Positions 31,301 through 33,259 of a stretch of 33,259 nt of DNA are shown in pieces. Source of the DNA: a virus. The DNA lies in the IMG/VR virus record IMGVR_UViG_3300029787_000189, positions 1 to 33,259 of that record. One strand, given 5' to 3'. The position numbers were made by a program, and so were the translations under genes. Every line of letters starts with the position of its first letter. The first letter of the stretch is position 1. The notes below the pieces were generated by a model, which saw only the letters and a list, made by a program, of their open reading frames with translations, made no database searches and was not told the origin of the DNA.

Positions 31301-33259
31301 ATATACTCCTGAGGCTGCTATAGCTGAAGCTATGAAAAGTTCTGGTGTTTATGATCCTGTTAAAGATCAGATATACCTTAATATGACTAGAATAAAAGAA
31401 ACTCGAAGCTTAGGTGATCCGCTGCATGAGTTAGGCCACGCTATACTTAGAAAATCTTTAAAGGGGCCTGATGGTAAAATAAGTAGTGAGGGTATAAAAA
31501 TAATAGATCAATTTAGAAACTCTTTAACCGCTCAAGAGCAACAAATCATTAATGAAAGAGTTAAAAGAAACTATAATCCTGACGGAACTAGAAATAAAAA
31601 CGAATACTACGAAGAGTATTTAATGGCTTGGTCTGATGCTGTTAAAAACAGAGAAATTACATATAACGCAACTACTGGTCAAAAAATATCTGATGTATTA
31701 TACCCTGTTCTTTCAAAAGCTGGATTTGGAACTAACTTTGCTAAAACAGATATAAACGGTGAGAATATATTTTTATTCATGCAAGCGCTGCAGCGTGCTA
31801 GCTTAAAAAAAGGTTTACGTAAAGATATTATTGAATTTGGTAAAAAAGCTAGAGAGGGCGATGTTAAAGGTGAAATGCTTCAGTCTAAAAATATTACTAA
31901 AGAACAAGCAGAAAAAGTTGCAGAAGATTTAAACAAAATAAATCAAATAAAAAAAGCTTCTAATGCTTTTGCAGAAAAAAAAGGTTTAAATGCTGCTGAG
32001 CTGTTAGAGAGCGATCCAATTTACCAAAGAGCTTCTCAAAGAATAAAAGAAAATATTAGCGAAACAACAGGTAGATTAACAACAACTTTAACTAAAAGGT
32101 TATTTGACCCTATACCCGAAGACTTTACTAAACCTTTAGGCGATACTAAAGACTTAGCTAGACAAAACTTTCAAGAGTCTTTAAAGTCTGAGCTTGAGCA
32201 AATGGTTATAAAAGAATACAAAGGCAAGCAAGAGTTAGAAAAGTTTATAGTAAATAGAGGTTTTTTAAGAGCTCAAAGCTTAGCTAAAAGACTAGGTGTA
32301 ATACAAGAGGTTGCTGAAGGCACAGGTAAAGAAAAACAAATAGCAGATAAGCCTGGCATGGTACAGCAAGGCAACAGATTTTTGTTAGATATGGCTGAAA
32401 CTGCTGGTCCTAGAGTAAGAGAAGCTACTCAAAAAGTATATAAAGAAATAGCAGAAAGCGTTGAAGCGCAAAAGCAAGCTGGTAAACCAGAGGCTGAAAT
32501 AGTTCCAGGTAGCTATAAGCAAGTTAGCCCTAAGTATTTATCAGAACTTATAGAGTCTTTTGTAGTTGGCAAAAGAGCTGAAGTTAAAGGCCAAGAAGTT
32601 ATTGGCGATAAAGCAATGTCTGATCGTATTGTAAAGCAGATACAAACAAAGCAACAGCTAAATAATAACGAAATAGCTATATTAAAAAAGTCTATAGGTG
32701 ATAATTGGTTAATGTTTGATGCTGCTTTGCCTCAAGGTTTTACTATAACAGGTGAAGCTACAATGGGTAGAATAGGTGGTTTAAAGTCTTATTACAATGA
32801 GATGACTCAAAGAGCTACTCAAGAAACATTTGGCATAGCCGCAGCTCCTTCAGGTAGAAAACCTTTTGTTAGAATAAAAGGCATGAACAAAGAAACTTTC
32901 ATGCAGCCATTAGAAGCTATTACAAAGGGCTCAGAAAGTGGACCATTAAAAAGCATGCTAGTTGAATATGTTAGAGCTTTTGAAAATCAAGCTATGAGAT
33001 CTAGACTAGATCCACTAGGTGAAGCGTTTAGACATTTAGCAGATGGTAGATCGCCGTATTTATTTAGCGTTAATGAAAAGACAGGTATGTCTATAGCTGA
33101 TTTAATGCAGCGAGGCGTAGCAATAGGCTCTATAAGATTACAAACTAAAGACTTAATAGAAGCTTTTGGTAGACCTAATTACGAAAAAATAGCTAGAGAA
33201 AAGCATCCAGCTGTAGTTGATTTAGTTGAAACGTTAATGCTTAATAGAAATGAAACGTT
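28338..33259 (+). CDS. Giant virion protein with embedded HExxH metallopeptidase domain (partial, >=1640 aa)
   Basis: The frame from ATG 28338 has no stop up to the right edge, giving 1640 complete codons. The N-terminus is a helix (MDKELELEVQKLIDAGKSKT) then a Pro/Ala/Glu linker encoded by an unusually GC-rich patch. Long mixed helical regions follow. Around residues 980-1095 sits a zincin-like module: PVKDQIYLNMTRIKETRSLG, DPLHELGHAIL with His1030-Glu1031-x-x-His1034, and YYEEYLMAWSDAV with Glu1092/Glu1093 about 60 residues later as a candidate third ligand. Downstream are more charged helices. The length and mosaic layout resemble polyvalent internal virion proteins of podovirus-like phages that are ejected with the DNA. 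The C-terminus is unseen, so further domains, including a polymerase as in crAss-type virions, cannot be judged. Confidence 0.75.
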   Translation, partial: MDKELELEVQKLIDAGKSKTEIETYITDYVEAKKEQAPQKVDAPAEPESTASKPVDFLSESKSYKPFNPLDISGDLSLAVDPTGGVGAAVEMANSVVTDEEFEQIQINKKQKENETLAQDKADAAADGPLLFLDFSQELGGVIPGIEMTKKPEVRPTIDGQTRSAEGLPFVSDELDGYWDYTDRRFGSQREYINSLWQSKYLNDLEAVNSDKNKLNEKVKEISINYLDLDVDKDIAELNQKIKTLADGTVKDELIKQRDAKFKSKNYVPLFEEDGSTKGFIQEQYEEQAQNDADEFQLDELEQSRLNLYYELVELGSLGAQFDGKRPVKDERILPYVGKSILGIKGAQSAVEKIGGAVRELFGAEDTYYDDVKLLEFIYDNDKLPANLTTLPGESQIAQRFNETLSKFKIANRAIEIKANLATLEEESIWLEGLDRFTKNITDKGTNFTERNDEAVDLFTNWYAEATGTTFDKNEVFRPGTSSSRAIQEIAKNGAADLTELVLAIAVTNKLPVGTVTKYAKAGRGMIEQTGKAVTFQKRLRDSRVALQKWALRGNKSKAYEKGVKVSLGAADEIVKLGLADVVGGGLFNSEGFVFNDQTGDVNLTFPGALGAGNVMAQSLIKRTMATKIPILTPIFANANRSKTLNAFMGANVSAGVGTSTLVFAERVDEYYRELINDRQFFEAKKLEETDPVHHFVGHYINMFMIGGPRTLGKLSKAMQRDVLRLSNKLPGTDKAGALLGIKHGAEPKDIDAAVQRKINEIKSNKNLDKFQKEEQISEVRKAGNKLQYLHEYNTAITTAKSHGNYMKFLSDQSVLLNKIKQGVELTAKEKEQLANLKEYEFDYIKAELGVGKNSIEGQLFDLKKKNFENIVESLNAERIQGPQRENIINLMDQYLKVKDRKINLEGTLNKRPELEGVVKEKINKINEQLKEITDKIGIETKSFDAVFERMIEGEVNMVKAAASEMGIKGFNALNGSGFARFLMSTGRYTPEAAIAEAMKSSGVYDPVKDQIYLNMTRIKETRSLGDPLHELGHAILRKSLKGPDGKISSEGIKIIDQFRNSLTAQEQQIINERVKRNYNPDGTRNKNEYYEEYLMAWSDAVKNREITYNATTGQKISDVLYPVLSKAGFGTNFAKTDINGENIFLFMQALQRASLKKGLRKDIIEFGKKAREGDVKGEMLQSKNITKEQAEKVAEDLNKINQIKKASNAFAEKKGLNAAELLESDPIYQRASQRIKENISETTGRLTTTLTKRLFDPIPEDFTKPLGDTKDLARQNFQESLKSELEQMVIKEYKGKQELEKFIVNRGFLRAQSLAKRLGVIQEVAEGTGKEKQIADKPGMVQQGNRFLLDMAETAGPRVREATQKVYKEIAESVEAQKQAGKPEAEIVPGSYKQVSPKYLSELIESFVVGKRAEVKGQEVIGDKAMSDRIVKQIQTKQQLNNNEIAILKKSIGDNWLMFDAALPQGFTITGEATMGRIGGLKSYYNEMTQRATQETFGIAAAPSGRKPFVRIKGMNKETFMQPLEAITKGSESGPLKSMLVEYVRAFENQAMRSRLDPLGEAFRHLADGRSPYLFSVNEKTGMSIADLMQRGVAIGSIRLQTKDLIEAFGRPNYEKIAREKHPAVVDLVETLMLNRNET

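Noticed and set aside
1-33259. tRNA genes, CRISPR arrays, insertion sequences, integrase or attachment sites
   Set aside because: I looked by eye on both strands and found none that could be supported. A covariance-model scan for tRNAs would be decisive.

Overview
The window is an AT-rich fragment of a tailed bacteriophage genome. It carries the packaging, capsid and neck/tail-muzzle block of a podovirus-like phage of the marine, crAss-like type. The evidence is the gene order (probable small terminase, large terminase, portal, acidic scaffold-like protein, major capsid protein, neck proteins, a 2272-residue 'stabilization' protein, then internal/ejection-type proteins) and the absence of any tail sheath or tape-measure gene. 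The stabilization protein opens with the Gly-Gly-Met-Asn-x-Asp-x-Asp-Glu-Arg-Leu-Val signature that I know from crAss-like and marine podovirus tail proteins. Genes sit behind A/T-rich leaders with no AGGAGG-like Shine-Dalgarno site, a habit of Bacteroidota genomes, so a flavobacterial-type host is the best guess. This is an inference; no host-derived sequence is visible.

Layout. Bases 1-540 hold minus-strand small genes: the 5' end of one gene cut by the left edge, a possible 28-residue membrane peptide, and a 76-residue protein. Bases 536-815 are a divergent intergenic region with a perfect 14-bp palindrome close to the first plus-strand gene. From 816 to the right edge everything is on the plus strand and tightly packed, often with TAATG, TAGTG or ATGA overlaps.

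The first plus-strand section (816-8498) is an accessory/assembly block. It contains a Lys/Met-rich basic protein with tandem 8-residue repeats, a 98-residue protein, a phage GroEL followed by an overlapping GroES-like gene, a 141-residue acidic protein, a winged-helix-like protein, a 113-residue HExxH protein, a holin-like membrane protein, a probable virion fibre/decoration protein, a few coiled-coil proteins, a 204-residue protein that looks like two GroES barrels in tandem, and a 92-residue probable small terminase.

The second section (8498-16854) packages DNA and builds the head: TerL, portal, scaffold-like protein, major capsid protein, a strong intrinsic terminator, then a 280-residue unknown. 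The third (16914-33259) supplies two neck/adaptor-type proteins, the giant stabilization protein, a glycine-zipper protein, an unknown 478-residue protein, and the start of a very large virion protein (at least 1640 residues) with an embedded HELGH metallopeptidase motif. It runs off the right edge.

Working model (inference): the phage brings its own Cpn60, a Cpn10 and an extra double-Cpn10-like factor next to its assembly genes, probably to fold its capsid or other virion proteins, alongside two separate zinc-peptidase-like proteins. No integrase, attachment site, tRNA, CRISPR array or insertion sequence was seen.
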